A DNA stretch of 64,000 nucleotides from Streblospio benedicti (taxonomy: Eukaryota; Annelida; Polychaeta; Spionida; Spionidae): contig CM032662.1 of the NCBI GenBank assembly GCA_019095985.1, positions 34,685,263 through 34,749,262 on the forward strand. The letters run 5' to 3'. Shown piece by piece: positions 21,166-34,183 of the stretch. The notes below the pieces were generated by a model that did no database searches, was not told the origin of the DNA, and was given only the letters and a program-made list of their open reading frames with translations. Within the stretch, counting starts at the first letter, position 1. Each line of letters opens with the position of its first letter. Made by a program: the position numbers and the translations under genes.

Positions 21166-24100
21166 GATCAAATTATATTTTGAATATTGTACTCTCAGCT
21201 AAATGAATCTATTTCACGAAGTAACATAAACGCGTTACATGACTGTAACAGTAAGCCCGATGCATTTGCAGAAATACAAAACATGCTTTTGCTTCACATG
21301 AACTGAACTAAAACTATTCGTCAAGATTTAGTTATACGTGTTTTAAGGCTTCGATTACGTCCCAGACGTACAGTTTTAGTTTGGTCTATAAAACATCTGC
21401 CTCATTATACCTTGAATAGCCTATGGTCATACATTCCGAAATATCGAAGCCGACCCAGTCCCACTCTTAAAACCATGGTCAAATGGGACATTGTCTCTTA
21501 ACCGGCTCGTGAATAAAATGTTGGTTTTATCATCTTTTCTCTCATTTATACCAAACAGAAGAAGGGCAGAAGAAGAACATTCGTGTTCGACAGACTGGGG
21601 CTTTATGCAGACGACATAAACTAGTTGTTTATCATTCTGGCGCGCACATGTCATTATACGAATGGTTGATTATTTTTGGGTTCTCATTACCCAGGAGCCT
21701 GACCCGCATTAAGACCAGGGTAAGACGTCATTCACGCAGGTAGCGAGTGTGCAACAAGTTGTCGGCCAGGAGTTTCACTTGGCTCTCAAGCGTGTTCGGA
21801 AGCGCTTCTTCTTGTTTCAAAGTTCTTCTTTGTTGGGTATTGCCGGTGTGACGTCATGGAATATTATGTTGGTCCATATGTGGATTATAGCCTTGATTTA
21901 CAAGGCCTATTCACTGCGTGCTCCCAATCACCCCATTCCAGTCAGCCAACCACAAACACACGAATCTTCCAGACAACCTTGGATCATAACACCTACACAA
22001 TTTTAAAGAGACCAATCTGTGTATCTGCGTTTGCAAATGCGCACGATTGGCCTTACATAAGTGTCGTGTTTGCGTTGATTGAAGCAGCTGGTTCCCCGAC
22101 AGACGACATCGAGCCGTGTAATCATCATTACCGCAAGTGGCAGATGGTACAGGGTCGTGTGGGTGAGGAGGGAGCCATAAATATACGCACAATACGCATG
22201 TGCAAACTGTAACTCCTAGCTATTAGGAACACCCGTAAGATCTCTCCAATGTGTCGATTGCTGCTTTAAAAAACGCTTATCAACATGTGAAGCTGGTGAG
22301 CACATCACTAAATTCAATCACGTTTATTTTATTGTTTATTATTTGATAGACGAACCATTGTTGTCTTACTAATTGATGGTTTTGATGATGGGGCGTGTCG
22401 GTTGGTGCGAGGGTGCACCATAGATATACACACGGTACGCAATTGCATACCTTAAACCCTGACTAAGTGGTCGCGGGAGCCCGGCAGATGCAGGTGCCCG
22501 GTGAAAATTGCATCGCTGGTGTAACGGAACTTCATCGGCCGAGTTATGTGACTTAAGCATAAGTAACATGGCACACCAGATCCTAAAGACGTGTCTGTAT
22601 CAGTGGGGTGTCCCAATGTCAAGGTTTTACTCTACCTACTTGAAAAGTTACCATTCGTTCGTAGGTCATCTCTTTTCTCGGAACACCTGATTGAAATATC
22701 AACATTCTGAATGCTTCGTGACTGAAATTTGAAGATTCTTGATTTTTTCCTTAGTTGATCATAATGATATGAAATTTGAAACACGTATCTATTCAATTGA
22801 ATCATGACATAGGTAATAATTGATGGTGATATTTAGCATATGGTTCAAAGGCATGTCTACCGTGGTTTAAAAAAATCTGGAGACCCACCTGATGCACAAG
22901 CAGTATAAGGTTGTCTATTGTATGCTGGTCCAATTGATTGGAACTTGAGAAATTATGTATCATATTATAGCTGTTACATAATTCACGTGTACGCATAGTA
23001 TTTGTTTTCTTAAATCAACTAATTGAATTGTAACGAAATGTTGTAAAAGTACTTATCATTTACTCAAAGACGGTATAATTTTCAATGCTTGTTGGTATGA
23101 GATCCTCAATTTAAAATATCACTAGCTGATCAAAATAGCGTTTCATGTTTATACAAATCAAGTGTATGCATTATTTCAAACATGAAGCATTGTAATTTGT
23201 TTCATTTAGATAGTTCATTATGCAACATATATGTTGATATTAATCCAATTGGGTCTATAAATAAAAGGCCCTGCAAACAGCTGCACAATGAAGATGTGCT
23301 GGAAAAGAAATTGTGTGAAGAGGATGTTTCATACAACTGTACAGCTTGCATAGCTACTTCTTATGTACAGCATACTTTGTTTTAAATTCCATCACATTTC
23401 CCTCCCTTGCAAATTTATGCATTTACCGAGAGGAGATTAAAATAGCCCCGGTTGCACCACAAAAGTTGTCACCAACAAGACGGCATGATTTTCATCAGAG
23501 AGATACTCAGACAATTTGCATCCGCCACCTAAGACCTGATCTCATCAACACTCTGGCGGGTCGCCTTAAATCCCCGGACGGTTGGGACAATGCACATGAT
23601 CCTCACGTGACTAATTAGTTCTTGGGGCGTTGGCAGGGGGACGGGGGAGATTTGCACCGGCTACTAATTGAGACTGGTTTGAGGAGGTATGAAGCCTGAG
23701 TCACACTTGGAAATATTTGTGATGACACTGAACAAATAAAGATTCTCACATTTGAACTTTTCATTATAAATGTAAAGTGAAGTATGTTTTTTCTATTTTA
23801 TGGTTAACATTCTACAGGTGAACATGTTCTGTTGGAAACATGAATATTATGATATTTGACTTGTGAGCAAGTACAAAACATATGTGTCATACATCATTTT
23901 AGTACACACTTTTCCTGACGGGTACCGTTTTGTACATGGTAAGTGGAGCTATATAAATGATAAGCAAGCTACTTACTATTCATAGGTGGATAAAATCTAA
24001 TTTAGCACGTGATACAGTTGTGAGTGTAATGACTTTATCCTGTCGTACGTACTCATGTACGTGGGCTTCCCCCTTGCACACGTAATGAAGATGTATATGC

Positions 24101-25390
24101 GCACTGGGAATCACACATTTCTCTCTTCATAAATTGCTAACAAACGTGCTTATAACATTACACACATTACAAGGCAGTGTGTTTTCATAACTGTGCAGCT
24201 TTTTGCAATTTGAAGCAATACACAGTGCAAACAAGCCATAAACGTGGAGCTATATTCAGCTTCCTCGAGTAACACGTGCACGCGCATGAACGTGTGACAG
24301 TCAGACGTTTTGCACCATCAGACATGCTGCTAAATCACCTAAAACTGAGGTGTATAGAATGAGGAAAGAGTTATTTGACACCATGATAAAAGTTCATAGG
24401 AGTAACCGAATCCTGATTCTATTTAGTATTTACAGCAGGCACGCGCCTCTGGATATATCCTCGTTAACACCCTCTATGAACCGGAATCTTCGTGTGAATG
24501 TTTTATCGGGGATTGAACGAGACAAATCAGCTTACGTTACACGTGCACGCGTCACATTACGTCACGCCCTATGAGAAACTGTCACTGGCAACTGCTGACC
24601 TATTAGCAGGTGTTTTTGTAGTCGCGCTGAGGAAGAAATAGTGCCAATAAAAAGGCCTAAAAACAACAAAGGCGGTTTAGGGGTGAGTATGATTTTTGCA
24701 ATAAAGAACGAAGTGAGCAACAAAAGAAATTGTCAACTAAGTGTTCAAGAAAAGTTGTTTTTTTCCTTCAACCTTTCATATCAGAGACGTGTCAATCATT
24801 GTACGTTGTAGGGTATAATGTTACGTAACTAGATACAAAGCATTAAAATAGCCACAAACTCTAGGGGGGGGGGGGAGTCATCATGTCCCCATAACAGTTC
24901 AGAATGAGACTATGTTTGTATTTTATAGATCCCGTTTTCAAGGCGTACTCTTGCCGCCCTCTGAGTACTGTGCTTATCTCCTGCCGTGATCAGCTGTGAC
25001 AGGCGCCAATTTAGATGTCGGCGCCCATTCGGGTGATAGCGGTAGCGTGGTGACAGTGACCGTAACATTTGGCACTTCTCTTTTGGTGTTTAGGTATTGC
25101 CATCAGGCGCACATGTCAGACGCTGTGAATGCTAATCGGTTACTGCCTGCTGGGTGGTGGTATTGGGGGTTGCATGAACATATTGCTTTCTTTTTATGGG
25201 AATAATTGTTCACGGTGCGCCAATGTGGATGAAAACATATGTTTCTTGTACCTTTCCATTGTTTCCCCGGGCACAGTTTTAATGTTTCCGGTGCAATAGA
25301 GCTAAATTGATTGCCAATCATAATGTGCGAAAACTAAATCGTATTCATATGCAAGAAGTTTTATTTTGGACATTACAGATGGTCTGATTT
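21166..25390. other. 4-kb intergenic stretch, no supported gene
   Basis: Open frames here are short and lack splice context or recognisable domains. A GC-rich islet at 23560-23690 (GTCGCCTTAAATCC, CCTCACGTGACTAATTAG, CACCGGCTACTAATTGAGAC) looks like a possible regulatory element. A G13 run lies near 24865. Confidence 0.45.
23560..23690. promoter_or_regulatory. Candidate non-coding regulatory islet
   Basis: The GC-rich block in AT-rich DNA contains CACGTGACTAATTAG and CTACTAATTGAG, i.e. bHLH-like and paired homeodomain-like words close together. Function inferred only from word content. Confidence 0.2.
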
Positions 25391-25640
25391 TGATATCTAT
25401 GTCTTATCCTGTATTGTTTGGAGACTATTAGTGAATAATTTAAAAAAATTGAAATTTATTAATTTCATTTAAAACAATATCCTACTTTTCGACACTAAAG
25501 TGTCGTCCAGGGAGGACACTGAAGAGGACACTTAAGTGTCGAAACGTAGGATATTGTTTTAAATAAAATTAATAAATTTCTGAGTTTCTAAATTATTCAT
25601 TAATAGTCTCCAAACAAAATAGAATAAGACAAAAATATCA
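25391..25640. mobile_element. Long palindromic foldback element with nested hairpins
   Basis: Arms of about 120 bases pair nearly throughout: TGTCTTAT..TTGTTTGGAGACTATTA mirrors TAATAGTCTCCAAACAA..ATAAGACA, AAATTTATTAATTT mirrors itself, and CAATATCCTAC (25475-25485) mirrors GTAGGATATTG (25546-25556). The centre (25486-25545) holds smaller palindromes GACACTAAAGTGTC and GACACTTAAGTGTC and the word CTGAAGA..GAAAC. No coding content. Confidence 0.75.
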
Positions 25641-26540
25641 TAATAAATCGTATTCATACCAATTATGAAACGAATAGCGTTTCTTTAAAATTTAATTATA
25701 ATTATTACAAAACATATGGGTGCAAATTTGCAATCACCATATATATAGTTAACGGTTAAAATCCGCAAGCAGAACATAGTTTTGTTAAAATCGTAAACTA
25801 ATCATAATTATCAGTTGCCACAACGACGTATGTTTCACTCTATTTGCATTTACTCATTTGGAGGCTGTGTATTGTGTTCTCATTTACCTTGCGATGAAGA
25901 AAATATGTAATATGTATGTATATGTATGAGTTGTATATTCTACTAACCACACTCGGTCGATTTTACATATTCATCGGGTCATTTGGGAGAATTGTCACTC
26001 GGTAACGCCTTTCTGAACTCCCTATGGAGCATACAGCACAACTGCAACAATCCTAAAAAATGCTCATTCACGCTTACGTTCTCTCTCATCTAGGTACCGA
26101 GGAGGAGTGCAAAACCAGGAAAGTAAAGGTGTTGAATGGCAACGTGTATGGAAGTCTAATTATTTAGCAGAGGTTTTGCCTATAGTCTCTGCAACGTATC
26201 TGGTGGACTCACGCCTATCATAGAACTTGTGAACACCACTCAATATTTGAATACGCAATTTTATCTTGGCCCAGCCCAAAATGGATATGCCCTTACTTGG
26301 CGGGTAATTTACGTGTACGGGGAGGAAATTGCAATGGCGTCATTTAATGTAAAAAGAGGCATCACGAATGATGGGATGATTGGGGCCATTGCAGAAAATT
26401 GCCTCTGCTATATCTTATGAGCCTGCTGTTAAACTTTCTTCGGCACTTAAAGATATACTTAGATGGCACATAGACACAAGACATTATGCTGATGCTGTTT
26501 CCTGTGTCTTTATGAATTGGATTAAATAGATCATATGTTA
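25641..26540. other. AT-rich intergenic stretch, nothing recognised
   Basis: Only short frames; the open stretch near 26229-26420 lacks family similarity or splice support. Confidence 0.5.
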
Positions 26541-26866
26541 AAAGTGTGCTTTAGGGAGTTGGACTCGTGACCAGAAGGGCGTGGGTCCGATTCCAGGTCG
26601 GGTGTGGTGGTAAGTGCTGAGCAAACTTACCTCTAACAGGTTGCACACTGCTCCGTTGTACCTACACGTTAAATAGGTACAGGTCAGGCGAGTGAACGCA
26701 TATGTGAATGATTAGCACGTCTGCGCCGCTACGGCAGCAATTGTGCTGCATGCTCTCCGAGGAGTTGAGAAAGATATAGTGTGACAAGGATGCCAACGTC
26801 CTGGTGTGAATGTAAAGTCGTGAGAGGACTAGAATAATGACAATAAACCACCACATTCACATTTAT
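26541..26866 (+). mobile_element. tRNA-derived SINE (copy 1)
   Basis: The head resembles a tRNA with RNA polymerase III boxes: TTTAGGGAGTTGGAC (A-box-like) and GGTCCGATTCC (B box) about 40 bases later. The body GAGCAAACTTACCTCTAACAGG..ACGTTAAATAGGTACAGG and tail CTGGTGTGAATG..AATAAACCACCACATTCACATTT are shared with the minus-strand copy at 51551-51897. Length about 325 bases. The source tRNA is not determined. Confidence 0.75.
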
Positions 26867-28980
26867 TTTATTCATATTCAAAAGTAATTTAGGAAGGCAC
26901 TACAAGGTAATGTATGGGAACTGTCAAATCAAACCAAGTATTTCTTGTACGTTACGCAGAAAATATCAGATATGTCATCAAATGGCGTTTCATTCAAAAA
27001 GAGATACTGCATATGGTGTTCAAAGATAACTTGCATTGCATATATATACACAATTCAAAATGCCATTTTATTTTTATTAATACTAAAATATTCTTGGTGT
27101 GTGCAGATAATGTTGCATGCAACTAGCTTGAAATTACTGATCACATGATATCGTACAGAATTCTACCATATATCTACATTACCAAGCTATTATAGTTGCA
27201 GCAGCTGCAATGGCGTGTCAATAGAGTATGTACATATAGAGATGGCCATCGGCTGAGTTCCTGTGATGTTTATGTGCAACACAAGCGGCGTACATGGCCA
27301 CAAAGGAATACGCTGTGTGACCAGTCTTTGATGTCAGTTGGCATTTCCTCGTAGCAGCTGCATGTGGATGACATGTTTTAGCCTACACCTCACACACTAC
27401 GTATGTCTGCTTAGTTTTTATCGTGAAATAAATATCAAATAAGTAATGTCCTAACGTTCTCACGTTTAGCTATCTGTGGAAACTATGAAACGGACCAATG
27501 TATGCAGATGAATGCTATAACTCTTAAGCAGCGGTATGACTATTATGGGAATTTGGTATGTGGTCTGGCTTCAACAGTGAAACATTGACCTTTCATAGAG
27601 AGGGCATGCACTCAGTTCCATGCATATACGCCACAACTAGTGTCATCTGAAACGCACTGGGTGTAACACACATACGCTCATATTTAAATTACTAATGGTT
27701 TTGCGGTCCCATATAAAGTACAGTATTGCCAAGTCGATGCTCCCCGTTACTTGGCCGTTCTTGGCCTTGAGTCCAGTGTTAATATGCTAATCGCCATGAC
27801 CCTCAGTCGCGTGTAATCATTTATTCACAAGAATCTCCTGTGGTTGCTACAGCAGGGTTTGCAGAGTTCACAGCATGGCCTTTAGTCAATCAGAATGTTG
27901 TGTAGTATCGTGTGGCTCGTATGTTCTTGTCCTCCAGGATAAAATGTTAATTTGTGTGTCTGTAATTATGGAGTTAATTAGCAGTTTGTGCGTCACTGCT
28001 GTATGCCATATGCCAATATCAAGTTATCATTATAGCTGATTACTTGCAATGCTTTGCTAATATAAATATTTTAAATACAAATATGAATTTACTATGTTCT
28101 GTATACAGCTGTACATACAACCCTCTTGTTCTATGGATATAATCTAATGTTTTTAAAATATGTAGAAGATATCCGAAATAAAATACTGTTATCTGTTATA
28201 TATTTGCCCTATCTTCATGATCTTAATATGTCCTATTTTGTATTTGTAGTGGTTATTGAAATTACAACATGTGCTGATTTGTCCTGGGGGGTGGTTAGGT
28301 GTCAAGGTTGGTGATCTCACAAAACATACATGCATGTCCTATTTCAAGGAAGAATTCAGATGAACATTTAGTCTTACAACTATACCTGAAAAAAAGAATT
28401 AGTTATATGACTACAAAGGTGAGTGTCACTTATAAACCACCCCAACACCCCACCACTAAACCAAGTATTTACTTACCTCCGGTAACAACTTTTTCTGACA
28501 TTACATGTCCATTTTGTTATTTCATTAAAGATAACCTGATTATATATGTGGTGGGTGATGTATTGATTAAAATGCCATTTATGGTCACCCTTTAGCATTT
28601 TTCAGTTTAGCAAAATTTGGTATTGGACTTTTTAAAGTATTAATGTGCTAATGATTCATAATTTTGTTACCAGAAGTAAGAATAGTTGTGTTCTGTGTTG
28701 TGTTTGTTTTACAACCGGAAACAATTAAGTTAAACGCGAATGCTTCGTAAGAGACCCTAGCATCATGTCTGTGTAGGCAGGCTAGTAGAATTCATTGCTA
28801 CATCAAAGCTAAACAGGTCAGTTGAGAGTGTTACGTATTTTCCATGTCCAGTCCCATGGGTTGGGTGTAAATTCAATTAACATATAATATCTTGTCATAT
28901 CTTATCATAATACGTGTCCTATTATGCCATAGTACGACATGCCGCATCATATAAAGTGTGTGATGTAGCATCTATGCTGC
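26867..28980. other. Intergenic, no gene seen
   Basis: AT-rich; a block at 27735-27850 (CTTGGCCTTGAGTCC, TTAATATGCTAATCGCCATG) is more balanced in base content and could be regulatory, but there is no further support. Confidence 0.45.
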
Positions 28981-29007
28981 AGTGAGATGTAATCTTTATT
29001 TTCTAAA

Positions 29008-29285
29008 CAGTAAAAGAGGAAAGTACGAGAAATACTTAATGCACTACCAAGAATTTCTTGCCACTTATCCTCCATCTTCAAGTTTCAAGTCAAAAGCACG
29101 TTTGTGCACACACTTCGTTTATGTATGGCATGTCGTATCATACCATGGCATGTCATGTAATATCTTACAGCGTATGTGGTGGGTTGGGAAGTAATTTATT
29201 CTAAAAGAGGGAAGTACAAAAATACTCGGTGTAATGTCAAGTATTTCTTGTACTTTTCTACCTACCACCAAGTTTGAAGTCGTAG
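29008..29285 (+). repeat. Diverged direct repeat, two units ~190 bases apart
   Basis: TAAAAGAGGAAAGTACGAGAAATACTTAATG..CAAGTTTCAAGTC (29012-29090) recurs as AAAAGAGGGAAGTACAAAAATACTCGGTG..CAAGTTTGAAGTC (29203-29283). Divergence suggests an old tandem duplication or two repeat copies. Confidence 0.55.
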
Positions 29286-32200
29286 AGTTCAAGATATATG
29301 AGTTTTGTATACATAATTCAGAGCTATATATTATTGCCTTTGAAAGTTGAATGTAACTGTATGTAAATATATTATATATGTAAAAAGTTTATATAATATG
29401 AACTACTATTACTAAGTGTACGTCTCTTAATGTGTCAGTTTTTCACCTTTCACTTCTATCTAATCATGTGTCATTTAATAACTTGTAAAGGAGTCTGAAA
29501 CACAAATACACTTATTCTTCGTCTCGGTTTTAGTTTTAGAATATGCAGGTACTATGATCAAACTACATATTTAGACCATTTTTGGTGCTGGAGTTTTAAT
29601 AGGTATGCAAATAAGTTATGATTTACCGTTTCTAAACCGTTAGTATAGGCAAATATAACTAAAAAATCCAAATAAGCATGCAAAAAATAACACGAAAATA
29701 ATAAAAGTAAAATAACACAAGCATTAACATTATCTGTTCAAAGAAACGCACCGTTTGAGCACGTTATATGTGAAGTGAAGGCGCCAGCCTACATCACATG
29801 AGTCTGTTGTGGCCATTTCATCTCTGCAATTACCATTTCCATGAATATAATTTATTACTATCACTTGAATGCCGGTGTACTGGCTTGATATTTTAAGAAA
29901 CAAATAGTAATAGCAACACAAACAGCATGCTAAAACTGAAACTACTGCACAGTAACTACTATACTACAACCGCTGCAATGATATGTCCAAATTTGTGTCC
30001 CGTTTGAGCACGTTATGTAAGGCTGGTGACACTGACCCAAATGGATGACGCCGGCGTGTTTTTGCCACTTCATCTGTGTAAGCAGTTGCCGGGTGAGGCA
30101 GTTGACACAGGCTCGGCGCTACCTGTTGTTGCTGTGTCACTGTGCACCATTATCATTATTGACAATGCGCTTGACTGGGAAGAGCTCAGCAAGTATTGTC
30201 ATCTGGAAATCAATGCCACACCATCGCTATACAAGCGGCACACGGGGAATGTGATGGGTGAATATTGGGGTGGCGTAGCAGGGCGGGGGTGGGGGGTTAG
30301 GAGTGAGATAAAAAGCTACATGACATGCCGCTTGTGCACATCAAAGTGAACGGCTGGTTGTTAGCTGCTAGTGCTATACCAAGAGAAGTAGATGGGTTGG
30401 TTGGGTAATGAAATCAATGACTAGATAGTGGCAACATGTGTGGGGCTACCACTGTAGCTTTGATTAATGCATGCTGCAAAATGTTTAAAGATTCGTACAT
30501 TGGTGGGGCTTTGAATATTCTCGCAGCACATTTTTTATGTTGTTTATAGTATAAAGCACAAGGGATACTATATTCTGCTACTTACTGTCGCTTTTAGAAT
30601 GTTGATTTTGAGGTTTGTATTGTTGTATGGAGTTTTTAAAAAGCGTGCTACAAAAAGCTGAAATTAACTTAAACCCTGCTATTCTTGTTATGTTGAAAGG
30701 ACACAAACAAATAATGTTTCCTGTTAGATGCACCACTGGTGAAAGAGCAATAATTTATGCTAGCTGGGCCTACTTGATTGTGAAATGGACAGAAACTGCC
30801 CACTTGGTCGTTGCGAATCACATCTGGCGCCGGCAGTAAATTTTGTTGGTGAGTTTATGTATCAGACAGCGTGAAAAATAGCGCCTGTGTGAATGACGGT
30901 TATGTGAAGTCATAGCGTGCACACCAATGCGGAAAGTCATCTCTCTGAGCTGACCACCTCTCTTACATTGGCTGCTTTCTGTTCTGTTCCATTCCCCAAT
31001 AATTGCCCATCTGAGACTCTTTTAAACCAAGACCCTTTTCCTAACGTAACCTCCAGGTCATCGTGTAGTACATGTACACAATCGGTGTTTTACACAGGTA
31101 TTACTGGGCATAATGTACATTGCACAGAAGTTGGCTGGAGATGGAATTCCATATTTCTTTTTCATTAGGTGCGGAAGATTATACCCTTAGTAACTGACTG
31201 GTTTTATAATCATTACGTACAACAGTGGCCAGTTATAAAACTAACGAGTCTTGCGATGGTCGATTTTGTTTAAACGATAATAGTGAGAGCCATGAGTTAT
31301 ACCGGTAACCCACGTTCCCAAACATGTATGTTCCACATGCACCAGGAACCAGTCCATGGCGATCCCGAGCTTACCCCGGCCCCGCCCAAAATCCGCCCAC
31401 CACCAGAGCCAGTGCTTCAAACTGTAATACTTATTCTATATCCGAATAATTTCCAAAAGTAAACATTGGTAGGAAAAGAAAGTTTTATGTAACAAACAAA
31501 TATGTTTTTTTTATAAATGCACATGGTAAATACAACCAGGCATGACATGATACATCGTTCCTTTATATGAGATTTAGAGTCTTATTTGGTAATATGAACC
31601 AACATAACCATTTCATATTAATAAAACCATTAAGGGATCCTACCAGGAAAGATGATGATATAATAGAGGCCTCCACATCATAGTGAGAAATAAAATAACA
31701 TTTGGCAAATCAGCTTTTTATCTGTATAGCTTTTGGCTGAGTGCAATTACCCACAAGCACAAGTTCAACATGATGATAGGATCAACTCAGCACGGAGTCC
31801 TTCATCTGCTTTTGAAGATCAGCACTTCATACTAATGCCAAGGTCAATTATGCTTGGAACAAGGTTGATTGGGGTATATGTCAATTCGGTCAGTTGATGC
31901 ACACGGTTGACATATAAATGTTTCAAAAAAATTTCACCACGTGCAAAACTGGATCTGCCTTAGCTTTAAAGTTTGCATTGAGATTCAGAGGTTTAGGGTG
32001 TTTGCTGGGGGCATCATGCACTTGATTCCCAAATGAGCCACAGCTGCAGATTAAGATCTTTCGTGAAGGGACCCAGGTTTGTTCAAATTGTCAATTTTTA
32101 GCGTTCTGTTCATCAATTATACAAGTGGTCATGGACAAAGTCCAGTCTACCTGCTCCATACATGTGCACCAATACCCCCCCCCCCTTTCCAACATCCCTG

Positions 32201-34070
32201 GATGGCAAGATGTTCCATTAAATCAGTTGACGTGTGTTGCAGAACTGTCGTCCTAATCCATTAATATTTGCTACACACATGCCTAGTTCTAGTTAGTACA
32301 GTAGCTAATATTTTTTTCTATTGAGCTCATGCACCGAGGTGATTGAGGCTAATATCACGGCCCACCGGTGGCATCAATTTCATATGGAAACTGTAATTCT
32401 ACGGCTTGTATTTGCATTATACAACATACAGTTACTAAAATGAAAATTTCCTGAGTACCATGGAAGTGCCGTATGATTGACGTGATAAATATTGGCACTT
32501 GGGAGATTGATGGGCGAATGGATCACGCGGTCACGAGGAAAGACGAGAGCCTTTAGATTATGATCTGTTCAATAACAAAATGTTGGTTTAGCGCCAGTAT
32601 TGTTTTGGAATCCAATGTTATAGTGGACTTTAAAAGTATTTCAATTCTGCACAAATGATTGTGTTGACTATAATTACCAGTTATTTGCAATTGACCCATT
32701 TCTACTAAATGGAGATTCGTTGGTGTAGGTTTCCAAATTTTGTGTGTTTCTATGACGGTCACCTCAGTATACTAAAACTGTGATTATTCATGCATCTGTA
32801 CATAGAGTTACGAGCACTAGTTAATTCAGTTAACAATTAACTACATACTCAGTTTTTACATAGGAGTTATTGAACAAATAGTTGTGTTCACGAGTCCAGA
32901 CTCATTTCCATAATGACCAATTACTTAGGTCACAATTACAATACCAGTAATACGATAGAGCTAAGCCATTATTGGATGGACATTCCCCTCTCTGACCTCG
33001 CGCGCATTTACATAAGAGGTAATCAGAGCTAAGTCCTACACCATGGCCACTATTATTAAGTAAGAGAGCTTATACTAATTGTTGACCAAAAATAGAATCA
33101 AATAGCCTTATTATCATTTTAGGTTGAGAACAAATTAGATGAAAACAATTAAATGATTTTAATGGGTTTTTACGAAGAACGGAAAAAATGCCTGAGCCAA
33201 CAATAATACCCTAGGCATGTCGTATATATTGTATCTTTAGCAATATGTTTAATGTACTTCAATGAATGAACTGAATTGGAGTAGGTAGATAATACATACA
33301 TCTTACAAAATTCCCATTCATCATATTATCCAACAACTGTGTACACCCCACACCTGTTTACTAGCCTGATCTAGCTCACTCATTTTAGGAGGTGACACCC
33401 CACTCACCGAATCCCTTAAATCCTCCCTCATCACCAGGCACCATTCCTACCCTCCTCTCATCAAGGTCACAATCCACTTAATCTACTCACAGCCTATTCC
33501 TTATCACGTTCAGAAACATCCATCAAGTATATGAACTCTCTAAAGTGACAACCTCTCAAAAATAGTTACTTTGTATGTCTATGTTACAATACCTGTTCCA
33601 AATATATGATGAAAACTTGAACAATGCCTTCCAGCTATGCAAAAAATGACAGTTTAATTCTTACCGTTTGCTTCAGAAGTGGGTTCTAAGAGATGATGTA
33701 GTGTAAATGCTAGTTCTCTGTGTGCATAGTAACAAGCGAGCTTCTAAAAACGAGTAGTTTTTCTTTTCATTTGTGAAGAAGTCATTTCTTTTGGAAAGGT
33801 TCTCCTATTCAGAATTGTCAGATAAGACACCCACCCCTCGTCTCACAAAATTGCAAAGACAAACCATTTAAACAGCTGGTTTTATGTTAATCATTTTGAT
33901 GCATGCGTAGACTAAATTTATACTACAAAATCTGAACTGCTAAATAGTCACTGCAGAATAAAATAGAGCATAAGCTGGCATTACCCGTGGAGTTAGTTGA
34001 TATCACGAAGGTAATTAATTTGACACCGTGCTTGCAGGTTCTTGGTAAAAAGAAAGTTCTTCTAGAAATA
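29286..34070. other. Intergenic, no gene supported
   Basis: No exon-like GC islands with domain similarity. The block at 30040-30290 is GC-balanced (GACGCCGGCGTGTTTTTGCC, TTATTGACAATGCGCTTGAC) with a 107-codon open frame, but no recognisable protein. The block at 32980-33055 (CTCGCGCGCATTTACATAAG) could be a regulatory word cluster. C-runs near 32170 may mark a degraded MITE. Confidence 0.4.
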
Positions 34071-34183
34071 TACAGTAGAACCTCTGTATTAATGATCAAC
34101 TCAAGGACAGGTGAGTATGCGATGTATGGTTATAGTATAAATGTGATCAATTTATAAATGTGGTCTTAGATTGGAGATTGTAC
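34071..34183. mobile_element. pogo-like MITE, short copy
   Basis: It starts TACAGTAGAACCTCTGTATTAA and ends GTGGTCTTAGATTGGAGATTGTA. TA at both outer edges fits the TA target of Tc1/mariner-pogo elements. Confidence 0.65.

Noticed and set aside
25475-25556. Complete hammerhead ribozyme
   Set aside because: CUGAAGA and GAAA are present and an 11-base-pair outer stem fits, but an additional hairpin and one extra base break the standard three-stem fold. Kept only as a module-sharing observation.
26541-26625. Functional tRNA gene
   Set aside because: It has A- and B-box-like words but no proper acceptor stem pairing that I could see, and it continues into a repeated body, so it is the head of a SINE.
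30026-30349. 107-codon plus-strand frame as a gene
   Set aside because: No domain, no signal peptide, no splice support, and GC content only modestly raised; more likely non-coding.
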